Shown here: piece after piece, positions 6,439-15,323 of the stretch
Layout of the letters: every line of letters starts with the position of its first letter
Numbering within the stretch: position 1 is the first letter of the stretch
Origin: Cedecea sp000277545
Lineage (GTDB): Bacteria; Pseudomonadota; Gammaproteobacteria; Enterobacterales; Enterobacteriaceae
Length of the DNA: 64,000 bases
Assembly: GCA_050847315.1 (NCBI GenBank)
Contig: CP193791.1
Reading direction: 5' to 3' (one strand)
The notes under the pieces: generated by a model
Databases searched by the model: none
What the model saw: the letters and a program-made list of their open reading frames with translations, nothing else
Told to the model about the DNA's origin: nothing
Translations under genes and position numbers: made by a program

Positions 6439-8484
6439 CTAACAGGCAACATCACCGTGCAGGCGGGCAACCAGCGTCAGGATTGAGTAGAGCGCAACAA
6501 TCTGCTGATGCTGGTTGGTGACATCCACCGCCCATTCCACCACGCCAACCGGCTTATCTTCCGCCGTCTTCTGCGGCTTGGCGGTTTTGCGTTTGCAGGT
6601 CAGGCGCACCTGAATGGTATCGTCGATTTTTACCGGCTCGATAAAGCGCAGATTTTCCATGCCGTAGTTGGCAATCACCGGCCCGACGCCTGGGTCAACA
6701 AACAGCCCGGCGGCGGCAGACACCACGAAGTAACCGTGCGCCACGCGCTCGCCGAAGAACGACTCCGCCGCGCCAATTTTGTCGGTATGGGCGTAGAACC
6801 GGTCGCCGCTCAGGTTGGCGAAGTTGGTGATATCAGCTTCGGTGACGGTGCGGCGGGCAGTCAGAATACTTTCCCCGATGCGCAGCTCCTCAAAATGTTT
6901 GCGGAATGGATGCAAGGCGTCCTCGTGAACTTTTGCGCCGTAGTTCCATTGCCCGCTAACGGCGGCCAGCATCGTCGGGCTGCCCTGAATGGCGGTGCGC
7001 TGCATATAGTGCTTCACCGCCCGCAGGCCGCCGAGTTCTTCCCCGCCGCCCGCGCGACCTGGGCCGCCGTGCACCAGCATCGGCAGCGGAGAACCGTGCC
7101 CGGTGGATTCCACTGCAGACTCCTGGTTCAGCACCTGAATGCGCCCGTGAGCGCGGGCCGCGCCGAGGATAAAGTGACGTGCCGTTTGCTCATCGGCGGT
7201 CACCAGCGTCCCCGCCAGGCTGCCCTGACCGGCGCGAGCCAGCGCCATGGCATGTTCGACATCCCGGTATGGCATCACGGTCGCTACCGGGCCGAAGGCC
7301 TCAAGCTCATGCACCGCAGGCGTTTCGTCAGGCTGTTGGCAAAGCAGCAGGGTTGGCGGGAAGAACGCGCCCGGCTGTGCAGTATCGGCCTTGCCGCCCA
7401 GCAGGACATCACAGCCGGCGCCAACCAGTTGGTCGACTTTCCGCTGCACGTCATCCCGCTGCGCAAGGCTGACCAGCGCCCCCATGCGCACGCCTTCCAG
7501 TGCCGGGTCGCCGGGCTGTATTTTTTCCAGTTTCACTTTCAGCGCTTCAATCACCGAACCCAGCCGATTTTGCGGCACGATAATCCGGCGAATGGCGGTG
7601 CATTTTTGCCCGGCTTTGGCGGTCATCTCGCGCACGACTTCCCGCACGAACAGCGCAAATTCAGGTTGTTCAGGCGTGACATCTTCCGCCAGTACGCAGC
7701 AGTTCAGCGAGTCGGCTTCCATGGTGAAGGGAATTGAACGGGCAACGATATTTGAGTGACAACGTAACTTCTGGCCGGTGCTGGCCGAGCCGGTGAACGT
7801 CACCACGTCCTGCTCATCCAGGTGCTCAAACAGATCGCCCACGCCGCCGCAGATCAGGCTTATCGCCCCGTCAGGCACCAGCCCTGATTCCACAATCGCT
7901 TTCACCATCACCTGAGTTAGCTGCGCGCTCGCCGTGCCGGGCTTGATAATCGCGGGCATCCCGGCCAGCCAGGTTGGGGCCAGTTTCTCAAGCATTCCCC
8001 AGCAGGGGAAGTTGAAGGCGTTGATGTGCAGCGCTACGCCTGACTTCGAAGTGAGTACGTGGCGGGCCGCGAATCCCCCCTGTTTGGACAGCGGCATCAA
8101 TTCGTCTTCCGGCCACAGCGTGTCGTCCGGCAGCTCGCGGTTGCCCATTCCGGCGTAGGCATACAGCGTACTGATGCCGCCTTCTATGTCTACCCAGCTG
8201 TCGGCGCGGGTGGCACCGGTCTGGTAAGAGACCTGGTAAAACGCTTCTTTCTGCGCCAGCAGGTGCTTAGCCACCGCTTTTAACATCGCGGCACGCTGAA
8301 TAAACGTCATCGCCTGCAGCGCTTTGCCACCTTGCGCAATGGCGAAGCGCTTTGCCGCCGCCATATCCGCCCCTTCGCTGGTCACCTGCCACAGCGGTTC
8401 GCCGCTAACGGCATGAAAAATAGTTCTTTCTTTTCCCTGGCCGCTAAACCACGTCCCGGACAGATAGCTGGTTAACTGTTGCAT
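6439..8484 (-). CDS. paaZ: Oxepin-CoA hydrolase / semialdehyde dehydrogenase PaaZ
   Basis: A bifunctional ring-cleavage enzyme of phenylacetate catabolism, 681 residues as in E. coli. The N-terminal two thirds is an NADP-dependent aldehyde dehydrogenase (catalytic Cys in AGQKCTAIRR; the EADSLN stretch supplies active-site residues). The C-terminal third is a MaoC-like hydratase (GDRFYAHTDKI...HGYFVVSAAAG) that opens the oxepin-CoA ring. The start at 8484 is chosen because GGAGGGTGAG sits directly before ATG and the protein then begins MQQL as in E. coli; an upstream ATG would add eight residues. It is transcribed divergently from paaA and shares the regulatory gap at 8485-8768. Confidence 0.97.
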   Translation of the reverse strand: MQQLTSYLSGTWFSGQGKERTIFHAVSGEPLWQVTSEGADMAAAKRFAIAQGGKALQAMTFIQRAAMLKAVAKHLLAQKEAFYQVSYQTGATRADSWVDIEGGISTLYAYAGMGNRELPDDTLWPEDELMPLSKQGGFAARHVLTSKSGVALHINAFNFPCWGMLEKLAPTWLAGMPAIIKPGTASAQLTQVMVKAIVESGLVPDGAISLICGGVGDLFEHLDEQDVVTFTGSASTGQKLRCHSNIVARSIPFTMEADSLNCCVLAEDVTPEQPEFALFVREVVREMTAKAGQKCTAIRRIIVPQNRLGSVIEALKVKLEKIQPGDPALEGVRMGALVSLAQRDDVQRKVDQLVGAGCDVLLGGKADTAQPGAFFPPTLLLCQQPDETPAVHELEAFGPVATVMPYRDVEHAMALARAGQGSLAGTLVTADEQTARHFILGAARAHGRIQVLNQESAVESTGHGSPLPMLVHGGPGRAGGGEELGGLRAVKHYMQRTAIQGSPTMLAAVSGQWNYGAKVHEDALHPFRKHFEELRIGESILTARRTVTEADITNFANLSGDRFYAHTDKIGAAESFFGERVAHGYFVVSAAAGLFVDPGVGPVIANYGMENLRFIEPVKIDDTIQVRLTCKRKTAKPQKTAEDKPVGVVEWAVDVTNQHQQIVALYSILTLVARLHGDVAC

Positions 8485-8533
8485 CTCACCCTCCATTACA
8501 TGCTGCATTTAATCATTACAATGTTTGTTTTAT

Positions 8534-8539
8534 GAATCA
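8534..8539 (-). promoter_or_regulatory. Possible half-site of a PaaX operator for paaZ
   Basis: A GAATCA element lies about 50 bp upstream of the paaZ start. Counting 27 bp to the left gives TGCTGC instead of the expected TGATTC, so only one half of the PaaX-type palindrome is exact. A weaker operator here would fit the divergent control known in E. coli, but this is inference. Confidence 0.3.
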
Positions 8540-8641
8540 TAAAAATCAAGCTGTAATTTAATGAATTGTTAACATTGTGATGGCTTGTGTTTTTTGTTAT
8601 TGATTTATCTCAATGATAAGTCTGGTTTTTAAGATATTTAG

Positions 8642-8657
8642 CGTGATAGACCTCACA
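8642..8657. promoter_or_regulatory. CRP-cAMP binding site in the paaZ-paaA gap
   Basis: CGTGA-TAGACC-TCACA matches the CRP consensus TGTGA-N6-TCACA at nine of ten positions. Its centre is 120 bp before the paaA start. In E. coli the paaA promoter depends on CRP, so catabolite repression of the operon is expected here too. Confidence 0.7.
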
Positions 8658-8716
8658 AACGTGCGGTGTAATCTTTGCGATCTCCGTTAACTTATCTGTA
8701 ACTTTTAATCATGAAG

Positions 8717-8756
8717 TGATTCGCAATATCGCAGATTGTTGAGTTAAATTGAATCA
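8717..8756. promoter_or_regulatory. PaaX-type operator upstream of paaA
   Basis: TGATTC at 8717-8722 and GAATCA at 8751-8756 are separated by 28 bp. This is the two-half-site palindrome described for PaaX, the phenylacetyl-CoA-responsive repressor of E. coli. It ends 12 bp before the paaA start codon, so a bound repressor would block transcription or early elongation. paaX itself is not in this window. Confidence 0.65.
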
Positions 8757-8768
8757 TAAGGTGATGCC

Positions 8769-9698
8769 GTGACAGAACAAGAACGCTTTGATGAGCGCAT
8801 CCAGCAGGAAACCGCCATCGAACCACAGGACTGGATGCCGGAGGCTTACCGCAAAACGCTGATCCGCCAGATAGGCCAGCATGCGCACTCGGAAATCGTT
8901 GGCATGCTGCCGGAAGGTAACTGGATAACTCGCGCCCCCAGCCTGCGCCGCAAGGCCATTCTGCTGGCCAAAGTGCAGGATGAAGCCGGGCATGGGTTGT
9001 ACCTCTACAGCGCGGCGGAAACCCTGGGCTGCGCCCGGGAAGATATCTACCAGAAGATGCTCGACGGCAAGATGAAATACTCCTCCATCTTTAACTACCC
9101 GACGCTCAACTGGGCCGACATCGGCGTGATTGGCTGGCTGGTGGACGGGGCAGCCATAGTCAACCAGGTCGCGCTGTGCCGGACCTCGTATGGCCCGTAC
9201 GCCCGGGCGATGGTGAAAATCTGCAAAGAAGAAAGCTTCCACCAGCGGCAGGGATTTGAAGCCTGCACCGTGCTGGCGAACGGCAGCCCCGAACAGCGCC
9301 AGATGCTGCAGGACGCCATTAACCGCTTCTGGTGGCCGGCGCTGATGATGTTCGGACCCAACGACGACAACTCGCCGAACAGCGCCCAAAGCCTCGCCTG
9401 GAAAATCAAACGCTTCGGCAATGACGAGCTGCGTCAGCGCTTTGTCGACAATACCGTGCCGCAGGTTGAGCTGCTGGGCATGACCGTGCCGGATCCCGAT
9501 CTGTATCGCGATGAGGTCACGGGCCATTACCGCTTTGGCGACATCGACTGGCAGGAATTCAACGACGTGGTGGCCGGGCGCGGCTTATGCAACGAAGAGC
9601 GCCTCGCCGCCAAGCGCAAAGCCTGGGAAGAGGGGGCATGGGTGCGCGAAGCCGCCCTTGCGTATGCCGAAAAACAACAGGCCCGCACCGCCGCCTGA
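8769..9698 (+). CDS. paaA: Phenylacetyl-CoA 1,2-epoxidase catalytic subunit PaaA
   Basis: The 309-residue catalytic di-iron subunit of the PaaABCE multicomponent monooxygenase, which epoxidises the ring of phenylacetyl-CoA. Di-iron ligand pairs are seen as DEAGH (Glu72, His75) and KEESFH (Glu155, His158). The start is GTG at 8769, giving the MTEQERF beginning expected from E. coli, with AAGGTGA just upstream. It is the first gene of the catabolic operon, directly after the CRP and PaaX sites, and is followed by paaB after 11 bp. Confidence 0.97.
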   Translation: MTEQERFDERIQQETAIEPQDWMPEAYRKTLIRQIGQHAHSEIVGMLPEGNWITRAPSLRRKAILLAKVQDEAGHGLYLYSAAETLGCAREDIYQKMLDGKMKYSSIFNYPTLNWADIGVIGWLVDGAAIVNQVALCRTSYGPYARAMVKICKEESFHQRQGFEACTVLANGSPEQRQMLQDAINRFWWPALMMFGPNDDNSPNSAQSLAWKIKRFGNDELRQRFVDNTVPQVELLGMTVPDPDLYRDEVTGHYRFGDIDWQEFNDVVAGRGLCNEERLAAKRKAWEEGAWVREAALAYAEKQQARTAA

Positions 9699-9709
9699 AG
9701 GAGTAAGAG

Positions 9710-9997
9710 ATGAGCAAAATTTACTGGCCGCTGTATGAAGTCTTTATTCGCAATAAAAAAGGGCTGTCCCATCGCCACGTTGGCAGCCTGCACGCCGCCG
9801 ACGACCAGATGGCGCTGGAAAACGCGCGCGACGCCTACACCCGCCGCAGCGAAGGCTGCTCCATCTGGGTCGTGAAAGCGAGCGAAATCGTCGCCTCCCA
9901 GCCGGAAGAGCGCCCGGAATTTTTCGACCCGGCAGACAGCAAAGTCTACCGCCACCCAACGTTTTACACGCTGCCTGACGGCATCGAGCACATGTGA
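9710..9997 (+). CDS. paaB: Phenylacetyl-CoA epoxidase subunit PaaB
   Basis: A 95-residue subunit of the epoxidase complex. PaaB bridges PaaA-PaaC heterodimers and is needed for activity of the assembled enzyme. The sequence (WPLYEVFIRNKKGLSHRHVG at the start, DGIEHM at the end) is close to the enterobacterial family and full length. A GGAGTAAGAG ribosome site precedes ATG. The stop is followed by paaC within 8 bp. Confidence 0.96.
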   Translation: MSKIYWPLYEVFIRNKKGLSHRHVGSLHAADDQMALENARDAYTRRSEGCSIWVVKASEIVASQPEERPEFFDPADSKVYRHPTFYTLPDGIEHM

Positions 9998-10005
9998 GGC
10001 CGCCA

Positions 10006-10761
10006 ATGACACTCGATCCTGTAGCGACCTACAGCCTGCACCTCGGCGACACCTGCCTCGTGCTGGCCCAACGCCTGAGCGCGTGGTGCGGCCATGCGCC
10101 GGAGCTGGAGATTGATCTGGCGCTAGCCAACATTGGCCTCGACCTGCTCGGCCAGGCGCGCAACTTCCTGACCTACGCCGCCGAGCGCGAAGGCGAGCAC
10201 CTCGACGAAGACAGGCTGGCCTTTGGCCGCGACGAGCGCGAGTACCGCAATCTGCTGCTGGCGGAACAGCCCAACGGTGATTTCGCCGAAACGCTGGTGC
10301 GTCAGTACCTGCTGGACGCGTGGCACGTCTCGCTGTTCAGCCGCCTGGTAGAAAGCAAAGATCCGCAGCTGGCGGCCATCGCAGCCAAAGCCATTAAAGA
10401 AGTGCGCTATCACCTGCGCTTCAGCCGTGGCTGGCTGGTTCGCCTGGGCAACGGCACTGAGCTTTCGCAGGCGAAAACGCAAAGTGCTTTAAACAAACTA
10501 TGGCGCTTCAGCGGCGAAATGTTCGTTGTCGATGAGCTGGAAACCATGCTGGCGGAGCAGGGCATCGCCGTCGACCCGCGTAGCCTCAAGGCCGAATGGC
10601 TGCAAGAAGTGACCGCCGGACTGAGCGATGCCTCGCTGCAGGCCCCGGCAGAGCAGCCATACCGCACCGGCGGTAAGCAAGGCTTACACACCGAACACCT
10701 CGGCCCGCTGCTGGCTGAAATGCAGTACCTGCAGCGCGCTTACCCGAACCAGCAGTGGTAA
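10006..10761 (+). CDS. paaC: Phenylacetyl-CoA epoxidase structural subunit PaaC
   Basis: A 251-residue ferritin-like partner of PaaA; it folds like the catalytic subunit but lacks a full metal site and mainly stabilises the complex. ATG at 10006 is chosen because TGAGG at 9995-9999, overlapping the paaB stop, gives correct spacing; an upstream in-frame start within paaB would add four residues. The family signatures ELEIDLALANIGLDLLGQAR and GLHTEHLGPLLAEMQYLQR are present at the two ends. Confidence 0.96.
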   Translation: MTLDPVATYSLHLGDTCLVLAQRLSAWCGHAPELEIDLALANIGLDLLGQARNFLTYAAEREGEHLDEDRLAFGRDEREYRNLLLAEQPNGDFAETLVRQYLLDAWHVSLFSRLVESKDPQLAAIAAKAIKEVRYHLRFSRGWLVRLGNGTELSQAKTQSALNKLWRFSGEMFVVDELETMLAEQGIAVDPRSLKAEWLQEVTAGLSDASLQAPAEQPYRTGGKQGLHTEHLGPLLAEMQYLQRAYPNQQW

Positions 10762-10771
10762 GGAGGAGAGG

Positions 10772-11266
10772 ATGCAAACCGCCACGCTTCAGCCCGCTGC
10801 CGTCCGCGACGTCTGGCGTCTGCTGAGTGAGATCAGTGACCCGGAAATCCCGGTGCTGACCATCACCGACCTCGGGATGGTGCGCAGCGTCGAGCACCGC
10901 CCGGACGGCTGGCATATCGGTTTTACGCCAACCTATTCCGGCTGCCCGGCCACTGAATTTTTGCTGGCCGCCATCCGGGAAGCCCTGGAAGGCGCAAAGC
11001 TGAGTCCGGTGCACATCAGGCAGGTTTTGCATCCCGCCTGGACGACGGACTGGATGTCGCCGGAGGCTAAAACCCGGCTGCGCGAATACGGCATCAGCCC
11101 GCCGCAGGGACATGCCTGCCACGCGGCGGTCGCCGCCCAGGTGACTTGCCCACGCTGCGGGAGCGAACACACGTCGCTCATCAGTGAATTCGGCTCCACG
11201 GCCTGTAAAGCGCTTTACCGCTGCGACAGCTGCCGGGAACCCTTTGATTACTTTAAATGTATTTGA
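10772..11266 (+). CDS. paaD: PaaD, epoxidase maturation factor (MIP18/SufT-like)
   Basis: A 164-residue protein required for the epoxidase in vivo, thought to help assemble or insert its metal centres. The N-terminal part is a DUF59/MIP18 domain (ISDPEIPVLTITDLGMV) and the C-terminal part has a zinc-ribbon-like cysteine set (TCPRCGS ... YRCDSCREPF). AGGAGG at 10761-10766 defines the start at 10772; the longer open frame reaching into paaC is not used. It precedes paaE by 7 bp. Confidence 0.95.
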   Translation: MQTATLQPAAVRDVWRLLSEISDPEIPVLTITDLGMVRSVEHRPDGWHIGFTPTYSGCPATEFLLAAIREALEGAKLSPVHIRQVLHPAWTTDWMSPEAKTRLREYGISPPQGHACHAAVAAQVTCPRCGSEHTSLISEFGSTACKALYRCDSCREPFDYFKCI

Positions 11267-11273
11267 GGATGCC

Positions 11274-12341
11274 ATGACAACGTTTCACTCCCTGAAAGTG
11301 GCACGCATCGAACCCGAAACCGCAGAGGCGGTAGCGATTACCTTTGCGGTGCCGGACGCGCTGCGCGGGCAGTACCGCTTTCGTCCAGGGCAGCATTTGA
11401 CGCTGAAAGCCCGGCTGGGCGGGGAAGAGCTGCGCCGCTGCTACTCTATTTGCCGCTCTGAGGATCCCGGCGAAATCTGCGTGGCGGTAAAAGCCATTGA
11501 AGGCGGCCGTTTTTCACAATATGCGGTCAGCGATTTAACCGCCGGGATGTCGCTCGAGGTGATGGTGCCGCAGGGAACGTTTGGCTACCAGCCGGAAGCG
11601 GAAACTCGCGGCAACTATCTGGCACTCGCCGTCGGCTCCGGCATCACGCCGATGCTGGCCATTATCGGCGCCACGCTCGCCACCGAGCCAGAAAGCAGCG
11701 TGACCCTGGTTTACGGCAACCGCAGCAGCGCCAGCATGATGTTCCGCCAGGCGCTGGCCGACCTGAAAGATCGCTACCCGCAGCGCCTGCAGCTGATTTA
11801 CCTGTTCAGTCAGGAGAGGTCGGACAGCGACCTGCTCAGCGGCCGGCTGGACGGCGAAAAACTGAAGCAGCTTGGCGACCACCTATTGGACGTCAAAGGC
11901 TTTGACCGCACGTTTATCTGCGGCCCGCAAAGCATGATGCAGGCCACCGAAACCGCGCTGAAAGAGATGGGCGTCGCACCTGAGGATATCTATCTCGAAC
12001 ATTTCAACACGCCGGGCATTGCGCCGGGTGCCCGTTCCCGCGCTCAGGCGGCGGGTAAAACCGTCACCCTGCGCCAGGACGGCGTAGATCGCCAGATTAC
12101 CCTGACCGCCGGGGACGAAAGCATTCTCGACGCGGCCCTGCGCCAGGGCGCGGATCTGCCGTATGCCTGCAAAGGCGGCGTCTGCGCCACCTGCCGCTGC
12201 AAGGTGCTGCAGGGCGAAGTGGAAATGGGCGTCAACTACAGCCTGGAGCCGGATCAGCTGGCCGCAGGCTACGTCCTGAGCTGCCAGGCGCTGCCGAAGG
12301 GCGACGACGTGGTGCTCGACTTTGACGCGCAGGGGGTGTGA
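11274..12341 (+). CDS. paaE: Phenylacetyl-CoA epoxidase reductase subunit PaaE
   Basis: A 355-residue electron-transfer subunit that passes NADPH electrons through FAD and a [2Fe-2S] cluster to the PaaA di-iron site. The N-terminal two thirds is a ferredoxin-reductase module (RCYSICRS flavin motif; GSGITPMLAII nucleotide motif; CGPQSMM). The C-terminal plant-type ferredoxin domain has cluster cysteines at about 299, 304, 307 and 337 (ACKGGVCATC ... LSCQAL). ATG at 11274 follows GAGG. The stop overlaps the paaF start (TGATG). Confidence 0.96.
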   Translation: MTTFHSLKVARIEPETAEAVAITFAVPDALRGQYRFRPGQHLTLKARLGGEELRRCYSICRSEDPGEICVAVKAIEGGRFSQYAVSDLTAGMSLEVMVPQGTFGYQPEAETRGNYLALAVGSGITPMLAIIGATLATEPESSVTLVYGNRSSASMMFRQALADLKDRYPQRLQLIYLFSQERSDSDLLSGRLDGEKLKQLGDHLLDVKGFDRTFICGPQSMMQATETALKEMGVAPEDIYLEHFNTPGIAPGARSRAQAAGKTVTLRQDGVDRQITLTAGDESILDAALRQGADLPYACKGGVCATCRCKVLQGEVEMGVNYSLEPDQLAAGYVLSCQALPKGDDVVLDFDAQGV

Positions 12342-13108
12342 TGAGCGAACTTCTTAGCCAGCAAAACGGCCGGGTGTTAACCCTGACGCTGAACCGCCCG
12401 CAGGCGCGGAACGCGCTCAACAACGCGCTGCTGACGTTGATTGCCGAAGCGCTCGAAGCTGCGCAGCAGGACGCCGCCATTGGTGCCGTCGTCATTACCG
12501 GCAGCGAACGTTTTTTTGCTGCCGGAGCCGATCTCAAAGAGATGGCCAGCCGGGATATGCCCGCCACGCTCAACGACCCCCGGCCACAGCTTTGGGCTCG
12601 TCTCGAGCGTTTCCCTAAACCCCTGATCGCTGCCGTGAACGGCTATGCGCTCGGGGCTGGCTGCGAGCTGGCGCTGCTGAGCGACATCATCGTGGCCGGG
12701 GATAACGCGCGCTTCGGCCTGCCGGAAATCACTCTGGGGATTATGCCCGGCGCGGGCGGCACGCAGCGGCTTATTCGTAGCGTAGGCAAAGCGCTGGCTT
12801 ACCGCATGGTGCTGAGCGGCGAAGCTATCGACGCGGACCGGGCTTTACGTGCCGGGCTGGTCGCCGAAGTGCATCCCGCAGCCCTAACGCTGGAATACGC
12901 CCAGAAGCTTGCCGCCGGTATTGCCCGTCATGCGCCGCTGGCGCTGCAGGCTGCCAAAAATGCGCTTCAACAGGCACAGAACACGGGCCTGAGCCAGGGG
13001 CTGCTGCAGGAACGCCAGCTGTTTACGCTGCTCGCCGCCACCGAAGATCGTCGGGAAGGCCTCGCCGCTTTCCTGGAAAAACGACCTGCTGAATTCAAAG
13101 GACGTTAA
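12341..13108 (+). CDS. paaF: 2,3-dehydroadipyl-CoA hydratase PaaF
   Basis: A 255-residue crotonase-family enzyme, the E. coli length. It hydrates 2,3-dehydroadipyl-CoA to 3-hydroxyadipyl-CoA late in the pathway. Crotonase features seen are the oxyanion-hole segment FAAGADLKEM and the catalytic glutamate region FGLPEITLGIMPGAGG. ATG overlaps the paaE stop by one base, so translation is likely coupled. Confidence 0.95.
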   Translation: MSELLSQQNGRVLTLTLNRPQARNALNNALLTLIAEALEAAQQDAAIGAVVITGSERFFAAGADLKEMASRDMPATLNDPRPQLWARLERFPKPLIAAVNGYALGAGCELALLSDIIVAGDNARFGLPEITLGIMPGAGGTQRLIRSVGKALAYRMVLSGEAIDADRALRAGLVAEVHPAALTLEYAQKLAAGIARHAPLALQAAKNALQQAQNTGLSQGLLQERQLFTLLAATEDRREGLAAFLEKRPAEFKGR

Positions 13109-13110
13109 TC

Positions 13111-13896
13111 ATGAGTTTTATTGTCAGCGATGTGCAAAACGGGGTGATGACCCTGACCCTCAACCGCCCGGAGCGGCTGAACAGCTTCAACGACGAAATG
13201 CATCGCCAACTGGCGGAAGTTCTCACCCAGGCCGAGCGGGACGAAACCATCCGCTGCCTGCTAATCACTGGCGCAGGGCGCGGCTTCTGTGCCGGGCAGG
13301 ATCTCAACGACCGCAACGTTGACCCAAGCGGTGACGCCCCGGACCTCGGTTACTCGGTTGAAACGTTTTATAACCCTCTGCTGCGCCGCCTGGCGAAATT
13401 GCCAAAGCCGGTGATTGCGGCGGTTAACGGCGTGGCGGCGGGAGCCGGGGCTACGCTGGCGCTGGGCTGCGACATGGTTATCGCCGCGCGTTCAGCAAAA
13501 TTTATTATGTCTTTCAGCAAGCTGGGGCTGGTGCCCGACTGCGGCGGCACCTGGTTCTTGCCTCGCCTGACCGGGCGGGCGCGTGCCATGGGGCTGGCGT
13601 TACTTGGCGACACGCTAACCGCCGAGCAGGCGCACGACTGGGGCATGATTTGGCAGGTCGTGAACGACGAACAGCTCAGCGATACCGCCCGCCAGCTGGC
13701 CCAGCACTTTGCCACCCAGCCGACCTTTGGCCTGGGGCTTATCAAGCAGGCGCTTTACGCCTCGGAAACCAACACCCTGGACGCCCAGCTCGACCTGGAG
13801 CGTGACTATCAGCGCCTGGCTGGCCGCAGCGAAGATTACCGCGAAGGCGTGTCTGCTTTTCTGGCGAAGCGCCCGGCCACCTTTAAGGGGAAATAA
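13111..13896 (+). CDS. paaG: 1,2-epoxyphenylacetyl-CoA isomerase PaaG
   Basis: A 261-residue crotonase-family isomerase that converts the ring epoxide to oxepin-CoA, and also isomerises a later dehydroadipyl-CoA intermediate. The second crotonase-type active-site segment reads LGLVPDCGGTWFLPR; the Asp there replaces the usual Glu, as is typical of PaaG. FCAGQDLNDRNVDPSGD is also characteristic. It starts two bases after the paaF stop. Confidence 0.95.
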   Translation: MSFIVSDVQNGVMTLTLNRPERLNSFNDEMHRQLAEVLTQAERDETIRCLLITGAGRGFCAGQDLNDRNVDPSGDAPDLGYSVETFYNPLLRRLAKLPKPVIAAVNGVAAGAGATLALGCDMVIAARSAKFIMSFSKLGLVPDCGGTWFLPRLTGRARAMGLALLGDTLTAEQAHDWGMIWQVVNDEQLSDTARQLAQHFATQPTFGLGLIKQALYASETNTLDAQLDLERDYQRLAGRSEDYREGVSAFLAKRPATFKGK

Positions 13897-13898
13897 GT

Positions 13899-15323
13899 AT
13901 GTTAACTCCTGAGGCCGTGATTGCGGTGATTGGCAGCGGCACCATGGGCGCAGGTATTGCCCAGGTGGCGGCCAGCGCGGGTCATCCGGTGTGGCTGTAC
14001 GATATTCAGCCCGGCGCAGCAAAGCGTGCGATAGACGGCATTGATACCGTACTCAGCGCCCGCGTAGCCAAAGGCAAACTTGACGAGGCGCTCCGTCAGT
14101 CAACGTTTGCCCGGCTGCATCCGGCGGAAACGCTGGCTGATTTGGCTCAGGCCGCGCTGGTGATTGAGGCCGCCGCCGAACAAATTGACGTCAAGCAGGC
14201 CATCTTCCGCGATTTAGCGGCGGTCTGCGGGGCTGATACCGTCTTAGCCAGCAATACCTCATCCATTTCTATCACCGCCATCGCCAGCGGCATCAGCCAC
14301 CCGGCGCGCGTGGTCGGACTGCATTTCTTTAACCCTGCGCCGGTGATGAAACTGGTCGAAGTGGTCAGCGGCCTGGAAACCTCGTCGGAGATTGCCGAGC
14401 GGCTTTGCGAGCTGGCTCTGCGCTGGGGTAAACAGCCGGTGCGCTGCCATTCCACGCCGGGCTTTATCGTTAACCGCGTGGCTCGGCCTTTTTATGCTGA
14501 AGCCTGGCGCGCGCTGGAGGAGCAGGTTGCCCCGGCGGCGGCTATTGATGCCGCGTTACGCGACGGGGCGGGCTTCCCGATGGGGCCGCTGGCGTTAACG
14601 GATCTGATAGGTCAGGACGTCAACTTCGCCGTCACCTGCTCGGTGTTTAACGCCTTTTGGCAGGAGCGTCGTTTCCTGCCTTCTCTCGCCCAGCAGGAAC
14701 TGGTGCTTGGCAAGCGGCTGGGCAAGAAAACCGGGCAGGGCGTCTACCGCTGGCCGCTTGAGGCGAAACCGGCATATCAGCCTCAAGTGCCTGCCGAACT
14801 GGCGGCTAAACAGGTCACGCAGGTCGGCAAAACTCTTGAAATCGACGGCATCGCCGTTGCCATAACCAGCGGTATTACGGCCACTGCCATGTCGGCCGAG
14901 CTGAAACGCCCGGTAGTGCTGCGGGACAGACTCGCCGAGTCTTCGCTGGAAGTGTTAGCGCCGTCGGCTTCGGTCACGCCTCAGCAGTTGGCGCAGGTCA
15001 CCCATTACTTCCAGCAGCAGGGTAAACAGGTGCTGGTGATCGGTGACTACCCCGGCATGCTGGCCTGGCGCACCGTGGCGATGCTCGCCAACGAAGCGCT
15101 GGATGCGCTGCAGAAAGGCGTGGCTGCGGAAGCCGACATCGATACCGCCATGCAGCTCGGCGTGAACTATCCGCACGGGCCGCTGGCCTGGGGAGCCCGC
15201 CTGGGCTGGCAAAACATTCTGACGCTGCTGGAGAATCTGCAGCGCCATTACGGCGAAGAACGCTACCGCCCGACCTCTTTACTGCGCCAGCGCGCGCTGC
15301 TGGAGAACCAACATGAGCACTAA
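13899..15323 (+). CDS. paaH: 3-hydroxyadipyl-CoA dehydrogenase PaaH
   Basis: A 474-residue NAD-dependent dehydrogenase that oxidises 3-hydroxyadipyl-CoA to 3-oxoadipyl-CoA. The N-terminal Rossmann motif GSGTMGAGIAQVAA and the HFFNPAPVMKLVEVV segment of hydroxyacyl-CoA dehydrogenases are clear. A second, degenerate C-terminal domain (LGVNYPHGPLAWG) is present as in other PaaH proteins. Its last codons overlap the paaI start. Confidence 0.95.
   Translation: MLTPEAVIAVIGSGTMGAGIAQVAASAGHPVWLYDIQPGAAKRAIDGIDTVLSARVAKGKLDEALRQSTFARLHPAETLADLAQAALVIEAAAEQIDVKQAIFRDLAAVCGADTVLASNTSSISITAIASGISHPARVVGLHFFNPAPVMKLVEVVSGLETSSEIAERLCELALRWGKQPVRCHSTPGFIVNRVARPFYAEAWRALEEQVAPAAAIDAALRDGAGFPMGPLALTDLIGQDVNFAVTCSVFNAFWQERRFLPSLAQQELVLGKRLGKKTGQGVYRWPLEAKPAYQPQVPAELAAKQVTQVGKTLEIDGIAVAITSGITATAMSAELKRPVVLRDRLAESSLEVLAPSASVTPQQLAQVTHYFQQQGKQVLVIGDYPGMLAWRTVAMLANEALDALQKGVAAEADIDTAMQLGVNYPHGPLAWGARLGWQNILTLLENLQRHYGEERYRPTSLLRQRALLENQHEH

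Noticed and set aside
6508..7737. Long plus-strand open frame opposite paaZ
   Set aside because: It is the antisense shadow of a well-supported gene; composition and lack of domains show no coding character of its own.
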